Below are positions 12,401 to 20,754 of a DNA stretch of 64,000 nucleotides, piece by piece. The DNA is taken from contig NZ_WMID02000018.1 in assembly GCF_009711165.2 (NCBI RefSeq), positions 60,568 to 124,567 of the forward strand, read 5' to 3'. Every line of letters begins with the position of its first letter. The first letter of the stretch is position 1. This stretch comes from Flavobacterium sp. MC2016-06 (GTDB taxonomy: Bacteria; Bacteroidota; Bacteroidia; Flavobacteriales; Flavobacteriaceae). The notes under the pieces were generated by a model. The model was not told the origin of the DNA, ran no database searches, and was given only the letters and a program-made list of their open reading frames with translations. Position numbers and translations under genes: made by a program.

Positions 12401-12678
12401 CTAAGGAAGCTGCCTCACTAAGATTACGACCAATATTAATGACTGCCCTGGCCATGGTAATGGGAATGATACCAATGGCTCTTGGAATTGGAGAAGCCGG
12501 CGATCAGTCTTCACCGCTGGGCCGTGCAGTTATTGGGGGACTGATTGCCTCAACTTTTGCAACCTTATTTATATTGCCGCTGGTATTTGCATGGGCGCAA
12601 GGAAAAACATCAACACAAAGTGTATCTCTACACCCTATAGACGAGCAGAGCATTCATTATATTGCCGGAGAACAATAA
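9433..12678 (+). CDS. RND-family efflux pump, inner-membrane permease
   Basis: A 1081-residue resistance-nodulation-division permease. It has the N-terminal transmembrane helix (ALKKPIAIMVIVAAMFFFGI), two large periplasmic porter loops, and helix groups around residues 335-490 and 865-1040. The proton-relay region reads IGILVDESTVTIENIH, keeping one acidic pair (Asp-Glu) where AcrB has Asp-Asp. The second relay helix reads VGVSISNAVLLITNA, without the Lys of AcrB, as in many Bacteroidota RND pumps. A charged cytoplasmic linker of about 60 residues (KGKENKEESDKITDPEKK...) separates the halves. It is driven by the proton gradient and exports lipophilic compounds or metals; the substrate is not inferable. 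It is flanked by its TolC and adaptor partners. Confidence 0.93.
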   Translation: MNLISFALKKPIAIMVIVAAMFFFGIKAVKDIKIDLFPKLDLPVIYISHPFGGYTPEQMEAYFGKTYIGGLLYVNGIKSIETKNIQGLTFIKINFYPGTNMAQAAAEVTAFSNRMQVAFPPNSSPPFIIRFDVSTLPVGQLVLSSKTRPQNELLDLANVYVRSSFTNIPGLVGSAPFGGNVRTVVINADPDKLRAHNMSADQLVAALRLNNQPTPAGNVRIGDKNYLTPANTSIKNIKDFEDIPLFSANQASNLYLRDVATATDGTDVNAGYALVNGKRSVYINIAKSADASTWDVVSNLKKALPQMQAQLPEDVKLSYEFDQSGYVMNSVKGLLSEGVIGAVLTGLMVMLFLGDIRGGLIVVLTIPISIITGVLFLNLFGQTINLMTLSGLALAIGILVDESTVTIENIHQHLDMGKPKALAIWHACKEIALPKLLILLCILAVFAPAFTMGGIPGSLFLPLALAIGFSMIASYFLSQTFVPVMANWIMKGKENKEESDKITDPEKKDLNNWTEKEKLLHLENDPNHKLSLFEKLRIRYMTLIDRIFPYRKSLTILYILLIGGIAAVLFVNIGRDVLPKVDGRQFQIRMRVADGTRIEKTELKAIKLLNVIKSITGEANIAVTSTFIGNHPQQLSTASLFLWMGGPHEAVLQVALKEGHGTTLDELKDEIRKRAKKSIPDAKLSFEPIELTDKVLSQGSPTPIEVRFSGRNKKINEQYAAMLIEKLKKIPYLRDVQLGQSIHYPVINIDINRTATAQLGTDINAISRSLTASTSSTRMTEKNIWIDPKTNQSYSVQVQVPESKMSSQNDIASIPLLSNNSRPLILADVAKMSPGTTYGEAYNLGAMPMLTVTANINDMDLGTAGKDVRHAVENLGELPRGLSVELIGLSQTLIDTLSSLEAGLMVAIVVIFLMLAANFQSFKVSLVILTTIPAVMLGALGLLSLCGSTLNLQSYMGMIMSVGVSISNAVLLITNAEQLRRINGDAALSAKEAASLRLRPILMTALAMVMGMIPMALGIGEAGDQSSPLGRAVIGGLIASTFATLFILPLVFAWAQGKTSTQSVSLHPIDEQSIHYIAGEQ

Positions 12679-12717
12679 TAAAAACCACTTGATAAACCCA
12701 ATTATAATTTAAAGCAT

Positions 12718-13833
12718 ATGTCAGATCATAATAAAAAACATTTAAGATCCTTACTTTTCCTTACGGTCCTAATAAGCCTTTTCGGATGTGGTAAATCAGA
12801 AAAAGAAGCAGTTAAAAAACAAGAAATTCCAAGCGTGGATGCTTTGCTTCTCAAACAAGGCTCATTGTCAGATACCCTTACAATACCTGGAGAACTTTTA
12901 GCCTACCAGCAGGTTGACCTTTTTGCTAAAGTAAACAGTTTTGTAAAAAAACTCTACGCAGATGTTGGAACACATGTCAATAAAGGACAGCTGCTTGCTC
13001 TAATGGAAGCACCAGAGATGGGCTCGCAAAATGAGGGTGCCTTATCTAGAATTAAAGCACGAGAAGCAACCTATCAGGCAAGCAGAGCAACTTACAGCCG
13101 TCTTTTGGAAACCAGTAAAACTCCCGGTACTATTTCACAAAATAATCTTGATATAGCCAAGGCCCAGCAGAGCTCTGATTATGCGCAGTTACAAGCAGCT
13201 AAAGCAGCATTACGCGAGATAGAAAACACACAGAATTATCTTGAGATAAGAGCACCATTTTCAGGAGTCATAACAAAGAGAAATATCAGCGTAGGAGCTT
13301 ATGCCGGCGCGGGAGGGACAAATATGCCACTGTTTACTCTGCAGGAACAGAAAAAGCTGCGCATGGTGCTGAATATCCCAGAAAGTAATACAGGTACTCT
13401 TAAAGTAGGTCAGCAGGTTGGTTTTACTGTTAAATCACTCCCTGGTTATGAGTTTAAGGCAACAGCGTCGCGATTTTCCGGAGCGCTTGACGACAGGCTC
13501 AGAGCGCAGCACATTGAAATGGACGTTGATAATCAGGAGAAAAAACTGCTGCCTGGCATGATTCCCGAGATAAAGGTAGCGCTGGGCAGCACAGGCGAAA
13601 AGAACTTTATTATTCCGCAATCTGCGTTACTCAGATCAACACAAGGCACCTATGTGATTAAAGTAATAAGCGGTAAAACAATATGGGTACAGGTTGCCAC
13701 TGGAGCAGAGACATTAGAAAAAATAACAGTCTATGGCAAAATTTCGGTAAATGACACCTTGATAAAAATTGCAACTGAGGAAGTAAGAAATGGTGAAAAA
13801 ATTACAGGAAATATCAAAATTATAAAAGAATAA
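12718..13833 (+). CDS. RND periplasmic adaptor (membrane fusion) lipoprotein
   Basis: A 371-residue adaptor with a lipoprotein signal (LFLTVLISLFGCGKS, lipidated Cys24). Domains in order are a lipoyl half (PGELLAYQQVDLFAKVNSFVKKLYADVGTHVNKGQLLALMEAPEM), an alpha-hairpin (about residues 105-170), the second lipoyl half (YLEIRAPFSGVITKRNISVGAY), a beta-barrel and a membrane-proximal domain (IPQSALLRSTQGTYVIKV). It bridges the RND pump to the TolC channel in the periplasm. It is last in the operon, 39 bp after the pump gene. The gene order outer membrane channel, pump, adaptor is the Bacteroidota variant. No strong terminator follows. Confidence 0.92.
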   Translation: MSDHNKKHLRSLLFLTVLISLFGCGKSEKEAVKKQEIPSVDALLLKQGSLSDTLTIPGELLAYQQVDLFAKVNSFVKKLYADVGTHVNKGQLLALMEAPEMGSQNEGALSRIKAREATYQASRATYSRLLETSKTPGTISQNNLDIAKAQQSSDYAQLQAAKAALREIENTQNYLEIRAPFSGVITKRNISVGAYAGAGGTNMPLFTLQEQKKLRMVLNIPESNTGTLKVGQQVGFTVKSLPGYEFKATASRFSGALDDRLRAQHIEMDVDNQEKKLLPGMIPEIKVALGSTGEKNFIIPQSALLRSTQGTYVIKVISGKTIWVQVATGAETLEKITVYGKISVNDTLIKIATEEVRNGEKITGNIKIIKE

Positions 13834-13915
13834 TAAACAACAGCTCCGTGATATAATCTTAGAAAATAACTAAAATAGAATGCTTTGATCTTTCAAAGGT
13901 TTGAAAATTAAATTA

Positions 13916-13923
13916 TAAATTTG
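13916..13923 (+). promoter_or_regulatory. TAAATTTG promoter box before AraC gene
   Basis: TAAATTTG lies 14 bp before the ATG at 13938 and matches TAnnTTTG. The TTGAGC pair found upstream of the efflux and reductase operons is absent here, so this gene is probably not controlled by the same paired operator. Confidence 0.4.
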
Positions 13924-13937
13924 TAAAAAGAAGAATT

Positions 13938-14765
13938 ATGAACAATAAACGCCCACCTGGAGAGATATTCAACTACTCTAATATATTTTTCAGCTATTAT
14001 CTCGATGATGGGCATATGTGTGCTTCTTCTTCCACCGAGCATAAGCTGATTTACCTCTACTCTGGAGAAATTATTTTAAACGATTCAGGAAAAGAAACTG
14101 TAATTAAGCAGGGAGAATGTGTTTTTCTCAAAAAAAACACGAATGTTACGATGCTTAAACAACCAAAGGAAGGAAAGCAGTTTGCAACTATTTATCTGTT
14201 GTTCAACCGCAATTTTCTTAGAAAATTATACCAGACCATCGATAAAAACAAACTGCCCTTGACAGCAGGCAAAAAAATACCAACAGTAGTTAAAATTGAA
14301 GAAAGACCAGATATAACAAGTTTATTTGAGTCTTTGACACCTTATTTTAATACTGCTGTGGTTCCATCAGATGAAGTAGTAAACCTCAAAATACAAGAAG
14401 GAATATATTCCCTTTTAAGTGTTGATAAAGATTTCTATCCGTGTCTTTTTGACTTCACAGAACCATGGAAAATTGATATACTTGATTTTCTTAATGATAA
14501 CTATACTTATGATCTCAGCATTGAAGAAATTGCTGGTTATACAGGCAGAAGTCTTGCCTCTTTTAAAAGAGATTTCAAAAAAATCAGTTCGCTGACGCCT
14601 CAAAAATGGATCAATCAAAAAAGACTCGACGAGGCCCGAAAAATGCTTGAAAAAAATGATAAAAAAATTCAAGATGTCTGTTTTGAAGTAGGTTTTAAAA
14701 ATGTTTCTCATTTCTCTCGGATATATAAAGATACTTTCGGCCATGCTCCGACACAGCTCGCTTAA
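13938..14765 (+). CDS. AraC-family regulator, probable controller of efflux and reductase operons
   Basis: A 275-residue regulator. The N-terminal half is a cupin-like sensor (HKLIYLYSGEIILNDSGKETVIKQGECVFLKKNTNVTM), linked by FESLTPYFNTAVVPSDEV to a C-terminal double helix-turn-helix (YDLSIEEIAGYTGRSLASFKRDF; KIQDVCFEVGFKNVSHFSRIYKDTFGHAPTQ). It lies between the RND operon and an MFS transporter. A truncated paralogue (16186-16734) keeps the sensor half only. Paired TTGAGC boxes upstream of the RND operon and the AKR operon make it the best candidate activator, which is inference from layout. Family call sure. Confidence 0.9.
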   Translation: MNNKRPPGEIFNYSNIFFSYYLDDGHMCASSSTEHKLIYLYSGEIILNDSGKETVIKQGECVFLKKNTNVTMLKQPKEGKQFATIYLLFNRNFLRKLYQTIDKNKLPLTAGKKIPTVVKIEERPDITSLFESLTPYFNTAVVPSDEVVNLKIQEGIYSLLSVDKDFYPCLFDFTEPWKIDILDFLNDNYTYDLSIEEIAGYTGRSLASFKRDFKKISSLTPQKWINQKRLDEARKMLEKNDKKIQDVCFEVGFKNVSHFSRIYKDTFGHAPTQLA

Positions 14766-14807
14766 ATGTTTTAATTATAATCATGCCGGATTTGCTGGCA
14801 GAAATAT

Positions 14808-16007
14808 ATGATAGTTAAGAAACCGAAAATTACCCCTTTTGTAATGCTTTTAACAGCATCAATCGCAGGTATGGCAGCAGCCATTAACGGTAATATCCCG
14901 GCAATTTCAAAAGCGTTTCCGCAAATTCATCTTTCGTCAGTTGAACTCCTGTCAACAATTCCATCTTTTTTTCTAATTTTTGCCACAATTTGCACTGGCT
15001 TAATTGCAAAAAAAATAGGAATTAAAACCACAATGCTTTTGGGGATAGCAATAGATGCATTTTGCGGCGTACTGCCGGCAATAACTCATAACTTCTATAT
15101 AATTCTCACAGCTAGGGCATTATTTGGGTTTGGTACTGGACTATTTTATCCCTTGCTGATTCTTATGATAAACGATCTGTACAGGGGCACAGGCCGTGTA
15201 AAATTACTTGGACTTCAGGGAGGTGTTCAAGGTCTGGGAGGAATTGTTTTAACAGCTTTATCAGGACAGCTCTTATTTCTGGGCTGGCAGGTTTCCTTTT
15301 GGGCGTATGCGTGCATTTTTCCAATACTAGTACTTTTCTATTTATTCGTACCTGATATTTCTGCACAAGAAAATACACCTTCGATAGATCTGCCGCAATC
15401 TTCGCTCAATGGCGCAGTTTTTTCATCTAAAAAATTTATTAGAAATCGTTTAATCATCTTTACTGCAACCCTTTTTATTGCCGCAAATCTATTTATGATT
15501 CTTGGGATAAAAATAACTGCGATAATGAAATTAAATGGCTATGGTGCAGATAAAGATGGCAGCATTGCTATTATCTTCATATGTATTGGCTCTTTAGCCG
15601 GCGGCGCTTCTTTCAGTTTAATTTTAAAGCATTTTAAAACATTCACATTAATTCTCGGGCTAATCTTACTCTCAGCAGCGATGCTGTTAATAGGGTCCGC
15701 TGAGAATATTTACACAGCAGCATTTGCAGCAGCTTTAGCAGGATTTTCAACTAAAGTTATTCTGCCTTATTTCCTAAATGAACTCAATAATTACAGATTT
15801 GATAATAAAATTCTGGGAGCCACTATTTTCTTAACTGCTTATAATATGGGACTGGCTTTATCTCCATTTACAAGTATGCTAATTGAATATCTTCCTTGTG
15901 TTAATACGCTGGGGCATATATTTTATGTAAACAGTTTAATTTTAATTTTTCTGGCTTCAGTATTGTTCCTTTACTTCATTTTCAGCAGACAAAAGAAGGC
16001 AATATAA
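14808..16007 (+). CDS. Major facilitator superfamily transporter
   Basis: A 399-residue permease with about twelve membrane helices. It has the family signature between helices 2 and 3 (GLIAKKIGIKTTMLLG), an Arg in helix 4 (ARALFGFGTGLFYPL) and a central loop around residue 190 (DISAQENTPSIDLPQSS). It is a probable drug or metabolite exporter of the 12-helix kind. It lies 42 bp after the AraC gene in the same orientation, so the two may be co-transcribed. A second efflux route next to the RND pump supports a detoxification role. The substrate is unknown. Confidence 0.88.
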   Translation: MIVKKPKITPFVMLLTASIAGMAAAINGNIPAISKAFPQIHLSSVELLSTIPSFFLIFATICTGLIAKKIGIKTTMLLGIAIDAFCGVLPAITHNFYIILTARALFGFGTGLFYPLLILMINDLYRGTGRVKLLGLQGGVQGLGGIVLTALSGQLLFLGWQVSFWAYACIFPILVLFYLFVPDISAQENTPSIDLPQSSLNGAVFSSKKFIRNRLIIFTATLFIAANLFMILGIKITAIMKLNGYGADKDGSIAIIFICIGSLAGGASFSLILKHFKTFTLILGLILLSAAMLLIGSAENIYTAAFAAALAGFSTKVILPYFLNELNNYRFDNKILGATIFLTAYNMGLALSPFTSMLIEYLPCVNTLGHIFYVNSLILIFLASVLFLYFIFSRQKKAI

Positions 16008-16060
16008 TAGTAATGCGAGCTTTACAAACAATTTTTTTGAACCTTATAGAAAAAAATAAA

Positions 16061-16082
16061 TTGAGCACATCCTGTACCTTTG
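16061..16082 (+). promoter_or_regulatory. Single TTGAGC box with TAnnTTTG promoter
   Basis: TTGAGC (16061-16066) is followed by TACCTTTG (16075-16082), upstream of the start at 16186. A TTGAAC lies 24 bp before it, so a degenerate pair is possible, but the spacing differs from the two intact operators. The regulon assignment for this gene is weaker. Confidence 0.35.
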
Positions 16083-16185
16083 AAAAAAATAAATAAAAAA
16101 ATCTCATTAAAAATACAGGCTTTACAAAAAGGCTAAAATAATTAAAATCAAGCTATTGCTGGCAGATTATATAAATACTTCAATT

Positions 16186-16734
16186 ATGCAAAAGGACTCA
16201 AATGAAATATTCAATTATTTTAATATAGTAATCAATTGCCAATTTCCAGAATTTCAGACAACGACTTTAAATTATAATGAAAACAGGCTGATTTACATTT
16301 ATTCAGGACAACTGCTAATTGAGATAAATGATTGCAAAATGACCCTTCGAAAGGGAGAATGTATTTTCGTAAGGAAAGGAACTATTCTAAAGACAGAAGC
16401 ATTATTGGGCGAAAAAGAAAATTTAGAAATAATCCTGCTGCTGTTTAGTCCAGTATTTTTAAAAAAGCTGTATCACCAGGTAAATGTAAAATACCTGCCT
16501 ATGGAAACTGGAAGAAGCATACCCGAAGTAGTTAAGCTTCCATTAACACCAGATCTGACAAGTTTATTCCAATCCTTTACGCCTTACTTTAAAACAGCTG
16601 TAGAACCTGCTCAAGTGATAATCAATCTGAAAATTTTAGAAGCAATATATTCTCTTCTAAACCTAGACAAACAATTTTTTAATTGTTTGTTCGATTTCGG
16701 AATTGCCTGGAAAAGTCATTACAGTCTAAATTAA
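16186..16734 (+). CDS. AraC-like sensor domain without DNA-binding domain
   Basis: About 182 residues from ATG 16186; the frame opens at a TTG (16156). The sequence NENRLIYIYSGQLLIEIND, LRKGECIFVRKGTIL, LFQSFTPYFKTAVEPAQVIINLKILEAIYSLLN aligns along its length with residues 1 to about 180 of the AraC protein at 13938. It then stops at FDFGIAWKSHYSLN, exactly where that protein enters its helix-turn-helix half. No helix-turn-helix remnant is seen in the 107 bp that follow. It is either a decayed duplicate or a sensor-only protein that could dimerise with, and damp, its full-length paralogue. The frame is intact and upstream promoter elements exist, so expression is plausible. Confidence 0.75.
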   Translation: MQKDSNEIFNYFNIVINCQFPEFQTTTLNYNENRLIYIYSGQLLIEINDCKMTLRKGECIFVRKGTILKTEALLGEKENLEIILLLFSPVFLKKLYHQVNVKYLPMETGRSIPEVVKLPLTPDLTSLFQSFTPYFKTAVEPAQVIINLKILEAIYSLLNLDKQFFNCLFDFGIAWKSHYSLN

Positions 16735-16753
16735 AAATATGCAGCTTAATTAT

Positions 16754-16821
16754 TTGAGCTTCTGAGAAAAAATTATTGAGCCTCACGGCACAAAATTTTT
16801 TTAGTAGACGGCGTAAATTTG
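16754..16821 (+). promoter_or_regulatory. Paired TTGAGC operator and promoter of second AKR operon
   Basis: TTGAGC at 16754-16759 and 16776-16781 are 22 bp apart, then 32 bp to TAAATTTG (16814-16821), 20 bp before the AKR start. Both spacings equal those at 7872-7939. A GCACAAAAT stretch is also shared, though at a different place in the layout. Confidence 0.6.
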
Positions 16822-16829
16822 TATTCTAA

Positions 16830-17831
<1,002 letters not shown>

Positions 17832-17858
17832 ACAATTAGAATTATTCTAATTTAATAA

Positions 17859-18854
<996 letters not shown>

Positions 18855-18860
18855 TCAATT

Positions 18861-18878
18861 TTGTACAGCAATGTACAA
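18861..18878 (+). promoter_or_regulatory. Short inverted repeat before serine hydrolase gene
   Basis: TTGTAC (18861-18866) and GTACAA (18873-18878) are perfect inverted arms around six bases, 34 bp before the next start. It could be an operator or a short RNA hairpin between the operon genes. Confidence 0.25.
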
Positions 18879-18912
18879 TCTGATTTACGACTTAATCTAA
18901 AAAATAAAAAAT

Positions 18913-20127
18913 ATGAAAATCAAATCTCTTTTAATTTACGGGATTTTATTCTTTACCGCTTTAACTAATGCCCAGCAAAAAGCAGAATCATTTCCCTCAC
19001 AGAAAAGTGTGACTGCTTTAATGGATGCAACAATGAAAAACAGTGACTTACCAGCTGTTGTTGCGGTAGCCGTTAACCGTAAAAATCAGGAAATTGTATA
19101 CTCACACGGCAATGCTGTATGGACACAAAGTACAAAAGTGACTGATCAGAACATTTTCAGGGTTCTTTCCATGACAAAACTTGTTACAAGTATTGCTGCA
19201 ATGCAGTTAGTTGAAAAAGGTCTTATCGGCCTTGATGATAGTCTAACGCTAATTCTTCCGGAAATGGCAAAAATTCCAATCCTGTCTGAAGGAAAATTAA
19301 GAGCAGCTAAAAAGCCAATTACTTTGCGTAATCTCTTAACCCATACCTCAGGATTCGGATACAATGTTACCGATAAAGAACTTGCTGTTTTCGATACAAT
19401 CGGACTGGGATATAAAGACCGTCCGCGCCGTTTTGAAAGCGGAACAGATTTTCTTTACGGTACAAGTACTTACTGGACAGGAAAAGTAGTTGAAAAGGTA
19501 TCTGGAATGAATCTTGAAACTTATTTTAGAAAGAATATTACGGGTCCTCTGGACATGGAAAGAAGCTGGTTTAATGTTCCGGATTCTTTAAAACAATATA
19601 TTGTATCATGGGGTACAAGAGGTATCGACGGTCAGCAGCCCATTACGGAATTACCCGGACGTATACCAGTTAAGGATGTAACAGATTTTAGAGGCGACGC
19701 TGGACTGTTTTCAAGTCCGCATGATTTTTCCATATTAATGAAATGTTTACTTAATTACGGTACCTTAAACGGTATTCAAATATTAAAAAAAGAAACTGTA
19801 ATTGAAATGTCAAAGTCACAGCTTGGTCCAATAACTATGAAGAATGCCGGTACGTACTTTGATCCCGCAGTATGTTGTGATTTCAGAGGATTGAATTACC
19901 CGGATTCCAATTTTGGACTGGCATGGATGATAGATACTAAAGATAGTCCTAATGGACCAAAAGCCGGCACCGTATCCTGGGGCGGTGCGCTAAATACAAT
20001 CTTCTATATAGATTTTAAATCCGGCATCGCTGCGAGCATATACACACAATATCTTCCTTATCTGGATCCGCAGACCACAAACCTATTCACAAAATTCTCA
20101 AGGATTATATATAAAGTAGATCGTTGA
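18913..20127 (+). CDS. Exported serine hydrolase, class C beta-lactamase/esterase type
   Basis: A 404-residue protein with a signal peptide (KSLLIYGILFFTALTNAQ). The SxxK motif is Ser86-Met-Thr-Lys89 (FRVLSMTKLVTS), the Tyr motif is Tyr182 (DFLYGTSTYW), and a C-terminal SWGG stands where class C enzymes have KTG. The absence of a clear KTG-type triad makes an esterase or peptidase of the beta-lactamase superfamily more likely than a true antibiotic-hydrolysing enzyme. It lies 58 bp after the second AKR and is probably the last gene of that operon. Its periplasmic action could release carbonyl compounds that the reductases then handle (inference). Confidence 0.85.
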   Translation: MKIKSLLIYGILFFTALTNAQQKAESFPSQKSVTALMDATMKNSDLPAVVAVAVNRKNQEIVYSHGNAVWTQSTKVTDQNIFRVLSMTKLVTSIAAMQLVEKGLIGLDDSLTLILPEMAKIPILSEGKLRAAKKPITLRNLLTHTSGFGYNVTDKELAVFDTIGLGYKDRPRRFESGTDFLYGTSTYWTGKVVEKVSGMNLETYFRKNITGPLDMERSWFNVPDSLKQYIVSWGTRGIDGQQPITELPGRIPVKDVTDFRGDAGLFSSPHDFSILMKCLLNYGTLNGIQILKKETVIEMSKSQLGPITMKNAGTYFDPAVCCDFRGLNYPDSNFGLAWMIDTKDSPNGPKAGTVSWGGALNTIFYIDFKSGIAASIYTQYLPYLDPQTTNLFTKFSRIIYKVDR

Positions 20128-20388
20128 AGTTGAAAAATAATCTAGATTAGAAAGGTTAAATAATGACAGTTTAAAATATATTAAAAACAGCATATAATTC
20201 ATTCTTGCTACAAAAAGTAATAGCACTGCCAGTATGTTTAAAGAGATTCGAGTACCGTTAGGGCTAAAAAACAAGAAATTAAATTAATCTGAAGTCGAAA
20301 AATATTCATATCTTTACAAACAAATAATTCAGAATAACACCACTGAATAACAAATAGTTAGCCATTAAAAAGCAACAACTTTAAGAAA

Positions 20389-20516
20389 GGTGCAGAATCG
20401 GTGCACTAAGGTTTAAGATATTTTAGAAACGTAATATGGGCAAGACTTCAAACGAATAAGTTCGAATCCTGCTCTCCCCACCAAAAAAGTCCTAATGAAA
20501 ATTAGGACTTTTTTTA
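20389..20516 (+). repeat. Integration scar: GTGCA motif, tRNA 3' end and terminator (island end A)
   Basis: GTGCAGAATCGGTGCAC (20389-20405) resembles the GTGGCA-GAATC-GTGGCA motif seen at three other places. At 20458-20483, TTCGAATCCTGCTCTCCCCA then CCA has the form of a tRNA T-loop and CCA end with no 5' half. AAAAAGTCCTAAT (20484-20496) and ATTAGGACTTTTT (20501-20513) then form a terminator. The 26-bp tRNA part is identical at 54499-54524 and the terminator is virtually the same, which suggests two ends of an island or two visits of related elements. Confidence 0.6.
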
Positions 20517-20520
20517 TGCT

Positions 20521-20650
20521 TTAAATTGAACATTGAAAAAAAAATCTACCTGAAGAATAATATGTTTAGGATAACAATGCTCTTGGGTATTCATTTATAT
20601 TTTTTTGAATCTCTAAAAATAAGAAGTTATATATAGAAGTGACAAAGTCA
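20521..20650 (-). mobile_element. IS6-like element, 3' fragment (right end only)
   Basis: This stretch matches the right end of the IS copies at 54781 and 61553. It holds the first part of the transposase reading frame on the minus strand (start near 20594), the GTATTCATTT junction, and a decayed inverted repeat GACAAAGTCA (20641-20650). The rest of the element is gone. It lies directly after the tRNA-end scar. Confidence 0.6.
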
Positions 20651-20754
20651 TATATTCAAAATGTTTGTCGAATTACTAGAAAAATATCGTCTAACTTACC
20701 TGTTTTTTCAATAAACACAGTGCTACAAGATCTACTATTTTTTTTAAGATTAAT

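Noticed and set aside
9433..12678. A heavy-metal-specific (CusA/CzcA) pump
   Set aside because: The relay motif and the missing metal-site Met pattern do not single out metals; the substrate is left open.
18913..20127. A true beta-lactamase resistance gene
   Set aside because: It has SMTK and a Tyr motif but SWGG instead of a KTG triad, so a general serine hydrolase or esterase is the safer call.
20458..20483. A complete tRNA gene
   Set aside because: Only the T-loop and acceptor 3' part is present; no D-arm, anticodon arm or matching 5' acceptor strand is found upstream. The same holds at 54499, 44781 and 999.
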